A DNA stretch of 64,000 nucleotides from Crotalaria pallida (GCA_037953625.1 CM075651.1:148382001-148446000), one strand, 5' to 3'. Counted from the stretch's first letter, positions 48,211 to 60,921 are shown. Made by a program: numbers and translations. Notes: generated by a model not told the origin, from the sequence alone.

Positions 48211-51200
48211 TTTTCTATTCCTCCAATGATTCATTGGCCAACCCATACATAAATCCACTTTAATGTATATGTTTGGAGTATGTAAACATTGATCATTATT
48301 TAGTTTTTTTTTCTTGCAATAAAATTATAGTACATGAATTAAAAAATATATTTGATGTGTCTTTTTATAATAAATCAATATTCGTTTTACCACCTTTTCC
48401 TTTATCTTTTTATAGTAATTGATATTTTTTCACTTATTATCTTTTATATTAATTAGATGAGAGTAGAGTTATAAAATAATAATTATGATTGTATTAAATT
48501 TTTAAAATGACAATTATTTATAAACAAATTTATTTTGTTAAAGTGACAATTATTTAGGAACATAAGAAATACAAGTATAGCTAATACTCCTTATCAAAAA
48601 AATTTATTTGCTAAAGATAAAAGAAATGGTAACTGTTCAAAAAAAAATGGTAACTAATTTGAAATAATTTATTATATTTTGGAGAAAACTTGAAATGATT
48701 TAATAAAGTGTGCATTAAAAGCAATAATTTTACATTCAATTTGATAATAAACTAATAAAGGTCTAGTACCATAAGGATCAAACTCTAATCACAAGTGGGT
48801 AAAAGACTTGAAGGAAAAGAAAATGTGATGTTCCTTGAACAATACATCCACGCAAATGCAAAACCAATAACGGTGACCTATCTTGTTGAACTAACCAAAT
48901 TACTTTCTCAGCAGCCAACCGGCACCACTTCTATGACCATGGACTTCCTTCGCAGTTTCGCCTTCACCTTCTTCGCCATTTTCTAGCCGTCGAGTTTTTG
49001 TCCCATGCATCTCTAATCCAGGAGCTCCTTTTTCAATTAAAAAAGAAAGTGATGGGATATTTTGTTTTACATAATCCCCAGCACATGCAAAAACAAAGTT
49101 AGTACATACCCATTAAACTTAACAATATTAGTGCATACTCATTAAATTCTTTCACAGATTCACCTTTCAAAATTGTGAAGGACCAGATTACAAAAGAAAT
49201 CTTTAAAAATTAGTATCTGTTGATTTTTTTTTTCAAAGGCCAAATTTTCAAAAACTATTACTTGACTTAATTTTTTTCGATATAAAAAAGGGTTGTGCAG
49301 AAATTTTCCCTGGATAACAAAATAAGGTTATTTGACAAAACGTAAGTTATTAGCCTTCTTATTATTATTATTATTATTATTATTTTACTCCTTCTTTTAT
49401 ATATCTTCTTCTTGTTCTTATTATTGTTTTTCTTCGGTTAGTTAGTGAGTGAGGGAGATCCCTCTCCTTCGGTTTTTTTCAAGTTTATCTGAATCTTTCT
49501 TACCTTTGTGCAAACTTAGTTTATAAATAAATGTCATAAATGTCAATTTTTCAGTTGTTTGTGTGTTTTTGTTTGAAAGAGGCCTGTGTGTTGTTAATGG
49601 AAGGGCTGAGATATGGGTGTATGTACTCTTCATGATCAGTTACACCTTTACCCAATAAACATTTCCGATCATTGATAAAAAAAAATATCCAAAATCAATG
49701 CCTAATATACTGGGTGCATGTGTGCGGAGCAAAATTTCACCTCTCCGGAACATTACCAAAAATACACTAAATTCAATAAGTTAGTTTATCATCATCACTC
49801 ATAAGCTTTAACTCATAGTAGCTTTTCAACCAATTTTCTACGGTAATTTTCAACTAACTTTCCAAGTAGTTCTGCCATATAAAGCCTGTATTACTATTAT
49901 TGTTTGCATCAAATGTGTTTCTCACGCGAATGCCGAATATTAATATCTTTCAAAACAGATAAAGATATCATTAAAATTAAATAATTACAACTTATTTATT
50001 TTTATACACGATAGAAATTGAACCTATAAAATCATAGGTAAGAAAGTCAACTACGCTTATGACAAACTATATTTTCATTATTAGGTGACTGCATTATATA
50101 TCAACAAGGTCTGACATAGTTGGTAAATGACTGAGTTTTTTAAAATAAAATCCACTTTGGTGATCTTTACACTTCGAAGGGGATTAATCTTCGATTATCG
50201 GCCGGAGAATAATACCCTTTATGCACAACAAAAAAAAGTTCCTTTATTATATTGCTACCTTCATTCCTTAATATAAGTCTTTATTGGTGAACTTTACGAG
50301 AATTAAAAAATTTAGTTAGTATTGTCGATGACATTGAAATTAATAATATTTTATATTTTTTTTTCAAAATAACTCATTTAATTATTATTGAAAAAACAAA
50401 AGAAAGAAAAATACCAGATTTTTTTGGAAGAATCATGTATGAACAAAGAGATGATGTGAAACTTTGCTCTGATATATATATACACACACTAGCTATTACC
50501 TTGTGTTATGCACGAGTTATTGATATTTTAATTTTTTATATTAAATATTTTAAATTAAAAATTATTATTATTTTTATTATAAAGTAAAGATTATTATTAA
50601 ACAACAACAAAAAATAATTATATAAAAAAGTAGGAGTTCAAACCAAACCCTATACTAAAAAAAATTAATTTAGATGATCTTGTTGATAAATTTTATACTT
50701 CCTCATATGAATAAAAATGTAGTAACACTTTTTATCTCATATATTCCTTATTTATCTTATGCATAAATTGACATTTTTATATTTGATTATCAACTTTATT
50801 ATAATAAATCAAAATTAAATCAGAATTAAACATTATGATTTTTTTTTATGATATTATGAGATAAATCTTATATTTATGTGATGGATGAAGTAGTTTTTTT
50901 ATAATTAGTTTTTTTTAATATGATATCACATTTATTCTTATTAATCATAATTAAATATTTTTATCTTTTTCATTGATTATCTTATCTCATGTTAATAATA
51001 ACATTGAATCCTTAAAATCTTTATTCTTATTGTTCTAATAATTTTGATATAAATTTCTTCCGCAAAGATGATGTCATCTATTAGCGAGCAATTGGTATTT
51101 GTCATCGAAGCTTAAGAATAGAAGAATAAACGCATGAGGAAAACTATTTATCTGGAACTCAACTATATAAACAAAAATTAATATAAAAATCAACAACAAC

Positions 51201-52436
51201 ATAACATAGAAAAGATTTAATAATATAAATCTTAACAGTGGTGTGAGTGATTAAACATAAATTTAGTTTATTAACGTGATTTTAGTTTTTTTCGCAATTA
51301 ATATATAAAATTATTAATTGTTCTCGGACTAATGGTCCATATCATATGAGAAAAAAATAGAAAGATAATATTGTTAAAAACATTTGGTTTGTTATTAATA
51401 GTTTTAATTTTTTTCATTAAAAAAATAGTTTTAATTTTCTTGTCACAATAAAAAAATAAAAAAATATTTACATCAAGCATAAAATCAAATCCAATTTTTA
51501 TATATGATGATTTTTATATATTACAATAGACAAAATATATTATAGAAGGAAAATCAAATCCTATTATTATATAGGATGATTACATTTATTTTGTTATTAA
51601 TAGTTTTAATTCTCTTGTCACAATAAAAAACAAAAAACAAAAAAAATATTTACATCAATCATAAAATCAAATCCTATTTTTATATAGGATGCTTTTTATC
51701 TATTACAAATTTACAATAGACAAAATATATTACAGAAGAAAAATAAAATCTTATTATTATATTCACGCGGACATAAATAAAGTCTTCTTAAATTAAAACC
51801 TGAATCTCTCAAGAAGATGAAACGGTAAAATTGGATATATCGGCCACCGTTACATGTCATCTTCCACTGTTTGTGTGATTAAAGAGGTCATTGGTGCATA
51901 TAACAATAAATAACCATCTTCCTTAATAGTTTATGATAGTCACCCTAAAACAATGCAACATTAGATTTTGATGCATCCTATTGTCACTCGCAATTGAAAA
52001 ATCAATCACTATAAAAAAAAAAAAACAAACTGGTTGAGCATTATTTACTTTGCCGGGATGGACTCCTCCACTTGTCTACTCCACACTCCCTAACATCACA
52101 ATTAGTTACACCCACATCAAAATTTTGAGCAAACCACATTTTTGATCAATGATACACACAAGTTGCACAAATTGCTGAATTAAAGTAAGTAATTAATTAG
52201 AGAAAAAACTTAAGAATCAAATAATATAAATTAAAATGAGCAAGGATTATTAGAATTAAAAAAATTTAATGGCGAAAAAATAAATAAAAAATTGAAGGCA
52301 AATATAATTATGAGATCGTTGTTTACATGAATATTCATAAGTTTGTGAGTCAAATCACATAAATGCTCAAATATTATTGAGGAGACATCAAATGCATATT
52401 GTGTACTATATATTTAATGATTTGAAAAACTTGTCA
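48211..52436. other. Long AT-rich gene-free stretch
   Basis: I see no gene. An ATT trinucleotide repeat lies at about 49359-49385. A tandem pair of about 200 bp lies at 51391-51592 and 51593-51765. A small TA/CA tract lies near 50475-50490. The remaining DNA is low-complexity and AT-rich. Confidence 0.5.
51391..51765. repeat. Tandem duplication, unit about 200 bp
   Basis: Both units run from GTTATTAATAGTTTTAATT through CTTGTCACAATAAAA, TATTTACATCAAKCATAAAA and CAATAGACAAAATATATTA. The second unit has small deletions. Confidence 0.8.
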
Positions 52437-52610
52437 AACTAAGGATAATGATTTAACAGATAAGATTAAATAAATTTAAATCTAAGGATAATGATTTCAC
52501 GGATAAAATTAAATAAATTCTGAAACTAAGGATAATGATTTCACATATAAGATTAAATAAATTTGAATTATTTATTTAATTTTCGACAACTAAGAATAAT
52601 TATTTCACAG
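52437..52610. repeat. Short tandem repeats left of the pararetrovirus
   Basis: Three units of about 57 bp plus a decayed one, built on CTAAGGATAATGATTTCAC followed by GATAAGATTAAATAAATT. Diverged versions of the same word occur right of the virus at about 61853-61900. Confidence 0.7.
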
Positions 52611-52757
52611 ATAGATAATGATTATCTTCCTAAAATCGCTCTGGTGTGAGTATTCCTTAAGCAAACAAACATGATGCCTCAAAAATTTCTTTGGCAAATG
52701 TAGTGTCTCGAATAGACGTCTTTTAATATATAGATGGATAGTAGATATAGCAAATAG

Positions 52758-52763
<6 letters not shown>

Positions 52764-52806
<43 letters not shown>
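52764..52806. repeat. TA microsatellite, left flank of the viral insertion
   Basis: A continuous TA tract directly abuts viral sequence. A second TA tract at 61704-61722 abuts the other end of the viral block, so the virus lies inside a TA repeat. Confidence 0.85.
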
Positions 52807-52808
<2 letters not shown>

Positions 52809-52812
52809 AGGC

Positions 52813-52831
52813 TTTATTGGCTCTGATACCA
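52813..52831 (-). promoter_or_regulatory. Viral primer-binding site and AATAAA signal
   Basis: On the minus strand TGGTATCAGAGCCA (52818-52831) matches the 3' end complement of initiator tRNA-Met, the primer for first-strand synthesis in Caulimoviridae. AATAAA follows directly (52813-52818), a possible poly(A) signal. Confidence 0.85.
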
Positions 52832-52944
52832 GGGAGGGTCCGGAACCAGGGGGGAGAGGAAGATTAAAGACGGAAAAGGAAAGTAGGGAATAGCAGGACT
52901 ATTCTATATGCGATGATGATGCAGATGAATGATATAATAAATAA

Positions 52945-53150
52945 ATTAAAGAGGACCAGAACCTTCCAGCATAGCCGTGAAGAAGATCTGGAAACTATAA
53001 ATAATTAAAAGGAACCAGAACCTTCTGGCATAACCGCGAAGGATGATCTGGTGAGGGAGAAGGGGAAAAAATTAAAAATAGACAGAATTAAAAGGGGGAC
53101 CAGAACCTTCTGGCATAATCCGTGAAGGAAGAACTGGTGAGGGAGAAAGT
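52945..53150 (-). repeat. Three tandem hairpin units in the viral leader
   Basis: Three units of about 60-80 bp begin with CCAGAACCTTC and end with a GAAG...CTGG segment. In each, CCAG pairs with CTGG and CCTTC pairs with GAAGG around a GCATA-containing loop (unit 1 pairs less well). They lie between the presumed RNA start and the primer-binding site, in the leader or terminal repeat of the pregenomic RNA. Confidence 0.7.
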
Positions 53151-53361
53151 GGAGATAATGAAAGTAAACAAGAACTAAAACATGAATATGAAAATATTAT
53201 ATGATTAAAAGATTGAAAGACATAAACATAAATTTGAAAGATTGAAAGACAGAAACTAAAGGAGGAGCTTACGAGATCTCAAAGGCTGGAATCTCTCCAA
53301 AACTCTCTCTGAAAGTCTCTCTCTCTAAAATTGTGTGTGTCTATTGAGAGCTGAGATGCTC

Positions 53362-53367
53362 TTTAAA
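53362..53367 (-). promoter_or_regulatory. Possible viral TATA box
   Basis: TTTAAA within CCATTTAAAGAGC on the minus strand, about 160 bp after the ORF2 stop and about 530 bp before the primer-binding site. This is where a caulimovirid pregenomic promoter would be expected. No transcript evidence. Confidence 0.4.
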
Positions 53368-53522
53368 TGGACTAGTTTTCCTACTGTTTGAACAGTGTCG
53401 GTTGCAAGACCTGCACTGTGTACAATTATTTGGGAAAGTAAACCGAAACTATTACAACAGTATTTTACAATAATTAAATCGGAACTATTACAACAGCATT
53501 TTACAATAATTTAATGAAAATT

Positions 53523-54974
53523 CTAGTCATCATCCAAGTTGACAGCAAAGCAATCATCTTCATTTTCTTCTTCCTCATCAGATGATGGGAGCTTTGTTTT
53601 CGAGGTTTCTGATTGGTCTGCTTGTAACAATTTGAGGATGTTTTGAAGATTTTCTTCTAGAGAATTTTTTGAGGTTGAGGCGGCAAGAGCTGCTGTGATT
53701 TTCGCCCTTTGATTAAGAAATTTACAAGTCTCTGGATCAGCTACTTTGAGGAAGGTTGGATTCCTGCTGAACCAAAGATTAACTCCTTCTTTGGTGGCAT
53801 GAGCAAAGTCGAAGTTGGCCCACCATTTGTGATAGGCTTCTCGCTGTAACGAGGGAAGTCCCATGCTAGTGAGATAAATATATTTCCACTGGAAGATCCA
53901 TGCTAGTGATAGCTTAGAGCAAAAGTGGAGACTGATTGGGATATGATTGTCTTCTAAATTGATTCTAGACTTGAAATGTTGATATCCTTCTTTTACAGGT
54001 TGGGGAAGGATGTCGTTTGGTGGTCCAAAGAAAATCCACCACTGGATAAACCAATGGGGAAACACATAATTAATATTTCTTTTAAAATAAATTAACCAAG
54101 AGTGGCTGAAAGTTTGATTCTGGAACCAGAACACATTGGTCCAGGCTTGAACATAATCCCAATAATTAAAACCTGCGGGATCAAAAGGTTGAGAAAATTT
54201 TTGTATTTTATTAAGATTGGTCCCAAATTGAGAAGGGGTTAATACTTTAAGGATCTGGAATGTGGAATGGGTTATCAGTGTCTTATCAGTTGTGGATTTA
54301 TGGTGTTTTATGGAGATGGAGTCAGTGTCTACGAGAATAAATTCGTAGAACCTCTGAGTTTTGTTTAGGGACAAAGGCTGAAATTGAAAATCTTTGGGAA
54401 AGATTCGGGAGGGAACTCTATTGGGATTTTCATCCCAAAATTCTGGTTCCATCTGAATGACAGGGACATAATTACCCTTTCTGTGGTATTTTGTTGGTTC
54501 TTTGCATGTTTGGGGTTGATGGGTTGTTTGGATTTCTTGTTTTGGGGCACTAATTTGTATCTCTTGTTTTGGGAGACTAGTTTGTGGTTTAAGAACTTTG
54601 GTGGGTTCATAAACTTGATTTTTTATCCTATCAACAATGAGGGATAGGGGGGAATTGGTGAAGTCCATATCATCTTCATCTGAGGCTTGTTCAGCCCATG
54701 ACTTTTTTGGAAGATGAGTTAGACCTTGGTCTAGTAAGACTTCTAAAGTATGGAGTGGGAATCCATAATCTGATTTGGTTTGTTTTCCTGTTTGGGTTTG
54801 TTGTTTGTTTGGAGACTGAGTTGATGACTCAGTGGTTTGAAGGGTAGATGACCCTTGTTGGGTGGAAGACCCAAGGAGGGTAGATGACCCTGGTTGTTGG
54901 CTGAGTGGAACTTCTACAAGATCTTGGATCCTTTTACCTCTGGGGCGACCCCGTCCTCGAGAGGAGGACGACAT
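53523..54974 (-). CDS. Pararetrovirus ORF2, unknown function, intact
   Basis: An open frame of 483 aa from the ATG at 54972-54974 (MSSSSRGRGRPRGKR). The frame is open farther upstream to 55079, but that part overlaps ORF1, and the chosen ATG lies 16 nt after the ORF1 stop, which suits reinitiation or a separate mRNA. The N-terminal 140 residues are rich in Ser, Thr and Gln with a basic start and look disordered. Residues of about 200-400 are rich in Trp, Phe and Tyr, suggesting a folded domain (for example NYWDYVQAWTNVFWF and FPHWFIQWWIFFGPP). The C-terminus is acidic (DEEEENEDDC). There are no stops or frameshifts. I know of no function for this protein class. Its position after ORF1 fits florendovirus ORF2. 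Confidence 0.8.
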   Translation of the reverse strand: MSSSSRGRGRPRGKRIQDLVEVPLSQQPGSSTLLGSSTQQGSSTLQTTESSTQSPNKQQTQTGKQTKSDYGFPLHTLEVLLDQGLTHLPKKSWAEQASDEDDMDFTNSPLSLIVDRIKNQVYEPTKVLKPQTSLPKQEIQISAPKQEIQTTHQPQTCKEPTKYHRKGNYVPVIQMEPEFWDENPNRVPSRIFPKDFQFQPLSLNKTQRFYEFILVDTDSISIKHHKSTTDKTLITHSTFQILKVLTPSQFGTNLNKIQKFSQPFDPAGFNYWDYVQAWTNVFWFQNQTFSHSWLIYFKRNINYVFPHWFIQWWIFFGPPNDILPQPVKEGYQHFKSRINLEDNHIPISLHFCSKLSLAWIFQWKYIYLTSMGLPSLQREAYHKWWANFDFAHATKEGVNLWFSRNPTFLKVADPETCKFLNQRAKITAALAASTSKNSLEENLQNILKLLQADQSETSKTKLPSSDEEEENEDDCFAVNLDDD

Positions 54975-54990
54975 TTTTGAAATCCCTGTT

Positions 54991-57900
54991 TTAGTTTCCC
55001 TGTAAGTATTCACGTGTAAGGTAATCAGGGAGAGAATTATTAGTGCCTTTGAGATACTCAATGTCAAAATCAAAAACACTTAAAATAGCTTGCCATCTGG
55101 CAAAAATTTGTTTAGAAGCCAAATTTTTTACATCCTTTTGTAAAATTTCTTTAGCAGATTTGCAATCTACACGAACCAAGAATTTCTGGTTGAGTAAATC
55201 AGATTGAAATTTTGAAATGCATAAAACAATTGATAAAACTTCTTTTTTGACAGTTGAGTAATTCTGTTGTGCAGGATTCCAATGCTTAGATGCGAATGCA
55301 ATAATCCGTTCTTTTCCTGAAACCTGCTGTTTGAGAATGCCACCATAACCTATGTCTGAGGCATCGGTCTCAACAATTTTAAAGGCTTGGGGGTTAGGAA
55401 GATAAAGACAAGGAAGTTCCCGTATTTGAGCCTTAAGGCTTTTAACAATATTGGTGTGGATATCTGTCCAAGGAGGAGGGGTCTTCTTTAGACGTTCATG
55501 GAGTGGTTTAATGGTATTGCTTAACTGGGGAATGAAGTCAGCTACATAATTTAGACAGCCAAGAAATCTTTGCAGCTGATTCTTATCAAGGATCTGGTTT
55601 GGGAACTTATTGCCGAACTCTATGGCTCTTTTAATAGGAACAATGGTTCCCAGATGAATTTCATGACCCAGAAAACGGATCTTAGTTTGGAAGAGTTGGA
55701 TTTTGGGTTTGGAAATAGCAAGGCCACTTCTCTTTATAATATGAACGAAAATATTGATATGTTTGAAGTGCTGCTCTATAGATTGGGAAAAGATAAGAAC
55801 ATCATCAATATAGACTATGGTGAAGTGTGAGTAAGGATTGAAGATTTCATTCATAATATTCTGGAATTCAGATGGGCCATTTTTAAGACCAAATGGCATA
55901 ACATTTCATTCATATTGGCCAAAAGGGACGGTGAAGGCAGTTTTATAACGGTCGCTCTCTTTGACCTGAATCTGCCAGAATCCAGATTTTAAGTCAAATT
56001 TGGAGAAGATTTTTGCAGAATGTAATCTTCCAAGGAGGTCTTTTTTATTAGGGATAGGGTACCTAATCCATTGGAGGACGTCATTAAGGGGCTTGTAATT
56101 GATGACTAGACGGGGTGTTCCACGTTCAATCTCAGCTTGTTTATTGACATAAAAAGCTGCACAAGACCAAGGACTCTTACTTTTCCTGATAAGTCCTTTC
56201 TGTAGAAGGTCATTAATCTCCTTTTGACAGATTTGGAGCATTTGATCATTCATTTGGATAGGCCTGGCTTTGGTAGGGATAAGCTTTTCTTTAAAATCTT
56301 TATCATAGGGGAGATCAACAATATGCTTCTTTCGTTCCCAGAAGGCATTAGGGAGATCAGAGCATACAGTATTGTGGATATGATCAAGGAGAGATTGGAT
56401 TCTTTTCAGAACATCTGAATTATTGAGCTGGATATTTACATTTTCAAATGAGACTTCTTCTTTGAGAAAATTAATTTGTTTTTGCTTAAGGTTAACGAGA
56501 TTGATGTTTTTAATAAGAGGTTTCTGAATAAAATTGAAAATCACTGGTTTTCCCAAATATTCAGTAGTGATACCTTCTTTAGAGATTTGAAGAGGGAAGA
56601 GTGACCTAATAAAGGGCGTACCCAAAATGACCTCATTTTTCAAATTTTTAACAAGGAGAAAAGGGGTTTCAACACGTAAACCTTGGTGATCGATAATAGC
56701 ATTTGAAAGTTTGAAATTGATCTTAAGTTTGGATCCACTAGCAGTACTAAGCTGCTCAGAGGTTTTCTCAAAATATTTAGTTGGGATTAAGCCTTCTTGA
56801 ATGCAGTTTGAATCTGCTCCTGTGTCGAACAGCGCCACAGTTTCAAGAGTGAAGTCAGCAATTTTAATAACAATGTTTATATAAAATTTTTGGATAGTAA
56901 CGCGATCAATGATTGCCAAAAAGTCTTCATCAGCAAAGGGTTTTATATTATCAGTGTGCTCAGGGGTTTGGGCATCTCCTATCTGTTCAATAATAACATC
57001 TTGAAGATTTTGATGGTTTTCTAATTGATCAAGTCTTTCACTAATGTTGAGGTTCTTTAATTCTCTAACCTCTCTCTTAAGATTGGCTATTTCGGTATGG
57101 AGGTCTTGGATAGTAGAGGGTTTTTTCCACTCGTTCTCAAGCCTTTTAAAGGCTTCAGTAACATCAAATTTGGTGCTATGAACTTCTTGTTTGTGGCTAT
57201 CAGTGTTGACAGACCTAAGTTTCTCTATGAAGAGTTTCCTTTCTTCTTGGTTAGGGATGGAATTGATGGCTTCGTAAAACAGGTTTTCATGGTCTTTGGT
57301 TATGACATTAATGCTTGGGGAGTCGGAGTCATCTCCAGCATCATCATGTTGGATCTGGTTAAGATCTTCAGATGATTCGGTGTTATAACCATCATCGGAG
57401 CTTTCAGCCATGAGGTTATTAAGTTGTTCTATAACAGACTGTTCTAAGTTTAGGGAATTAATCTTGGTTTTGAGCCTACAATATCTGGCAATATGTCCAG
57501 GCTTGCCACAATTGTAACAACCGGAGTATTTCCCTTGGTTCTTGGGTTGATCGGGTTTCTTATGCCTGGGCGGATAATTTGTCCTTTTATGATGAGGCTC
57601 ATTTTTATGTTTGGCTTTAGGTCTCCTATGGTGTTTGTACTTAGAGGGATGTTTATCTTCTTTCTCTTTGTGGGTGTTGGAATTGGATTTTTTCCTAGAA
57701 CAAGGGAGACCGAATTGTTCACAAAAGGTTCCTAGTTCTCTATTGGTTAGAGTTTTCTCTTTGGCTAAATCATTCTGGAGTTTTCTATCTTGGCAAATTT
57801 TTAAAGCTACTTTCTGGACATAGGAAATTAATTGTCCGTAACTAAGGTTGTCGTTAGGGATTTCTCCATTTTGATGTCTAATTTTATCTCTAACCCTGTC

Positions 57901-60570
57901 TCCTAAAGACTTTGGAAGACCAGCTAAGAATTTTTCTTTCCAGAGGCGATGTTCACAATCTTCTCTGGTATAGACTCGTGTAAGGAAGGTATCCTTGTAC
58001 CACCTAAAGTCTGACAATGTTTTACATCTTAGGTTTGACAATAATTCTCCTGATCTATCTCTCCAAATAGAAGGATCTCCAATAAATTTGGCTCCTATGG
58101 TGAATATCAATTGGTTGACAGCATCGGGGACTAGTTCCCCTTTATTGGTTATAGGAGATTGGTGGGGATCAACTTTTACAGCATTGTAAATGGCATGCTT
58201 TTCGTCTTCAGTGAGACCATAATCCCACCATCCTTTTAATTGGCCAGTGAATCCTGCTGTTAAAGCCATTACGATCCCTTTTTCATCTATATCACTGGTG
58301 GTTAGGTAAGCAGTAGCAGCCATGCACATGTATTGCATAACTTGCATAATGCCATACTCATTCTGACCATCAATGTTCCATATGTATAATTGGTTTGCAT
58401 CAAAGCTTTTGAGGGGGATGTCGGATTCCTCAAGAAGTAAATCCGGGGCAGTTGCACGTTGGTAATAAAGCTTGGAAGGTTTTTTCCAGGATAAAGATTG
58501 ACTCATGAGCGGGTTCAAACCTAACTTCTCAGATCTTATTGATTCAGGTTCAGAAGAGTAAGGAGAACTGCATTCTCCTAAAACATTTATCAGGCGATCC
58601 TTAAAGGGGGGGGTTCTAGGATCAGAGGGCTTTATGGAACTTGAATCGGTAGGTTGGGGTGTCTCGGGAGCAACGAGATGGGTCAAATTTCGGATGCTAT
58701 CTGCTAACTCATCGGAGACTATAGCCTTATTTTTTGCTTTAAGGAATTGTAGGTTTTTTCTAAGATCTTTTGAAGGATTGAAAGGTTTGAAGAAGGGTTT
58801 TTCAGTTGGCTTAGTCTCGACTAAAGAAGAGGATACCTCTTCTTTCCTAGATCTGATAATACTAAGATTTTCTCCTAAAGTTTGAAGATACTTATTGGTG
58901 TAGTTGGATTGTTCCATCAAATCTTTGATATCTTTAGGATTGACTGGGTCAGATTCATCTTTTGATTTGAATGGGGCAGCTATGGCTAGACTAGTTCCAG
59001 TCTTAGTGTTGAGCTGGTATTGCCTATTTGGAGGTAATTCAGACTGGAGAGTGGTGCCATCTTTAAGTTGCCAGCTACTGATAACATTTGTAACCTTTTC
59101 TTTTGAAGACAATTGCCTTTTGAAAGGATAATCAATCTTATTCACAATAGCATAAGCTTGGAACCAATCAAAGAAATATATGTTTTGTTCAACACGTCCA
59201 AGAAAATTGTAAAACTCATTTTGGATTTGATTACGTTTTTCCCTAAAATGAGTAAAAAACCAGTTTCTTTGAGCGACATTGTCATCAGAGTAGAAATCTT
59301 TTTTGATTATTTCTTTGTTGATCACAAAAACTTTTTCAATATTATTAATCTCATCATACTCATCATTCATGGAGGAGTATGTTGGCGACTGAATAGTTTT
59401 TTGATCTTCTTCTCGTTTTTGATATATGGGTAAAGGTATGGAAGTGGAGGTATCGAGGCCTTGAAGATGGATAGTTGATTGGGATATTGTTGAGAAAGAT
59501 TTCCTAGAGGCTGTCTCAGTAGCACGGGATCTGAGATCCCCAGCCCTTGAACTTTCAGATCTGGCGACACTAAAGGAATTTCTTCTGTTAAAGGTTAATT
59601 TTACTCTACCATCTTCATATTGTCGGATCTCCTGGATTTCAGGGGTCTCTTTAGGCAGAGCTGGTGCAGCTCTGTCTAGATGCCAATCTTCGGGTAAGAC
59701 AATATCTTCCCATCTAATGGTTTTTGGGACAGTGACATTTGCTTTTGAGATATCAGTGAGGAATAGGGTCGTTTCTCCAGGATTACTTGATCTTCTAACC
59801 ATAGAACTGCAAGAGTTCATGACCTTATACTGTACTCTGTACATGAGGGCAATAGGGTTGGATCCAGATATCATGTCTAGACCATGGGTATGAAGGTTCA
59901 AGATTAAAACTTTGAGGATATTTCTGTCTTGAAGACTAACAATGAGATTGGGGTAACAATTAAAATAGATTGGACCATGTCCGAGGCTGGTTTCTACAGT
60001 TCCTAGAAGAGAATCTGAAAATTGATTATGCCTCTTATCTCTTAAACATAAGAGTACAGAAGCATTAAGGCCTTCCCTCATGAGTGGCTTGATAGCAACT
60101 TGGACACAACCTATGTGCAAGTAACGGTATTTTTGTTTGTGACTTCTCAAGGTTTCATTGGAGAGAAGGTGGAACTCTTCATCTTTAGAGGTGATTGGAT
60201 TGATGGGGATATTCTTTTCAACAGTTCTTATGATGTAATCAGAACTCTGAAAGAATCGTCCCTGGGGTTTGTAGAGGTCTTTTGTGGGAATTTTGGGAAT
60301 TTCCCAATTGTCAAAATCTTGATTTATATCTTGAAATTTGATTTCTTCTTTGAAAATGTTTCTAGAAGAGGTTTGGTCTTCTTCATTCTCGGCGAGAGAC
60401 GAAGAAGATGGTTGGGAGGACTTGAAAGAGAGGTGGGTTGAGAGAGAGCGAAACATGTTGAAGTAGTGAGTGAATTTTGTAATTGTTCCTCGCCCTATAG
60501 TATCATCACCATCATTTGGTTTCATAAAAACGAGTTTCCAGAGGTAAGATAAATAATATGATCTACACAA
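54991..60570 (-). pseudogene. Pararetrovirus ORF1 polyprotein with one premature stop
   Basis: The frame is open from 60570 to 54991 apart from a TGA at 55906-55908. Possible starts are at 60570, 60525 and 60456; the last (MFRSLSTH) begins the more conserved-looking part. Counting from 60570: a 30K-type movement domain at about 105-270 (HIGCVQVAIKPL, LLCLRDKRH); a coat-like region at about 727-960; a CCHC knuckle (CYNCGKPGHIARYC) near 1015; a protease with DTGA near 1247; and an RT from about 1440. After the stop the same frame continues with MPFGLKN, the catalytic YIDD, and an RNase H that ends the ORF at 54991. The stop replaces a Trp codon just before MPFGLKN; the nearby partial copy keeps TGG. 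A Gly also replaces the Ala of the copy in KNAPSEF. Confidence 0.9.
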
Positions 60571-60591
60571 TATTTTAGGTCATCAAAAACT

Positions 60592-60613
60592 CTTTTTTTT
60601 TTTTTTTTTTTTG
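60592..60613. repeat. Homopolymer T run in the viral 5' leader
   Basis: About 22 T on the plus strand, that is, an A run on the viral sense strand, lying between the primer-binding site and ORF1. Likely expanded by slippage after integration. Confidence 0.7.
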
Positions 60614-60861
60614 ACCATCATCAGTTCAACCATAGCCACCGACAGTTAGATGTTATTCCTGGTAATCGCAGCATCATCTGAGCTTTATTGCCTCCTTTAG
60701 GACTTATGACTCTTGCTACCTATGCACAGGAATAACACGAAACTTATTCGTGCTTCCAGTTGAGTGACGAATCTTATTTATCTCTATATTAAAATGACCT
60801 TTAATATTATGTTACCATATTGTAGATCTTACCCCTAGCCAAACGTTCCTACTTCCCCATC

Positions 60862-60875
60862 TGGCTCTGATACCA
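60862..60875 (-). promoter_or_regulatory. Viral primer-binding site, second copy
   Basis: Same 14 bases as at 52818-52831, with the next 14 bases also shared. It marks the 5' end of the genome unit that contains ORF1 and ORF2. Confidence 0.85.
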
Positions 60876-60907
60876 GGGAGGGTCCGGAATATAGAATAGT
60901 CCCCATC

Positions 60908-60921
60908 TGGCTCTGATACCA
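60908..60921 (-). promoter_or_regulatory. Viral primer-binding site, third copy, at a rearranged junction
   Basis: Preceded by an inverted 14-bp scrap of leader (60889-60902, complement of 52897-52910) and followed by an inverted repeat with 11-bp arms around one base (60918-60940). Confidence 0.85.

Noticed and set aside
53000..53150. CRISPR-like array suggested by spaced repeats in the viral leader
   Set aside because: Only three diverged units in a eukaryotic viral leader; hairpin repeats explain them.
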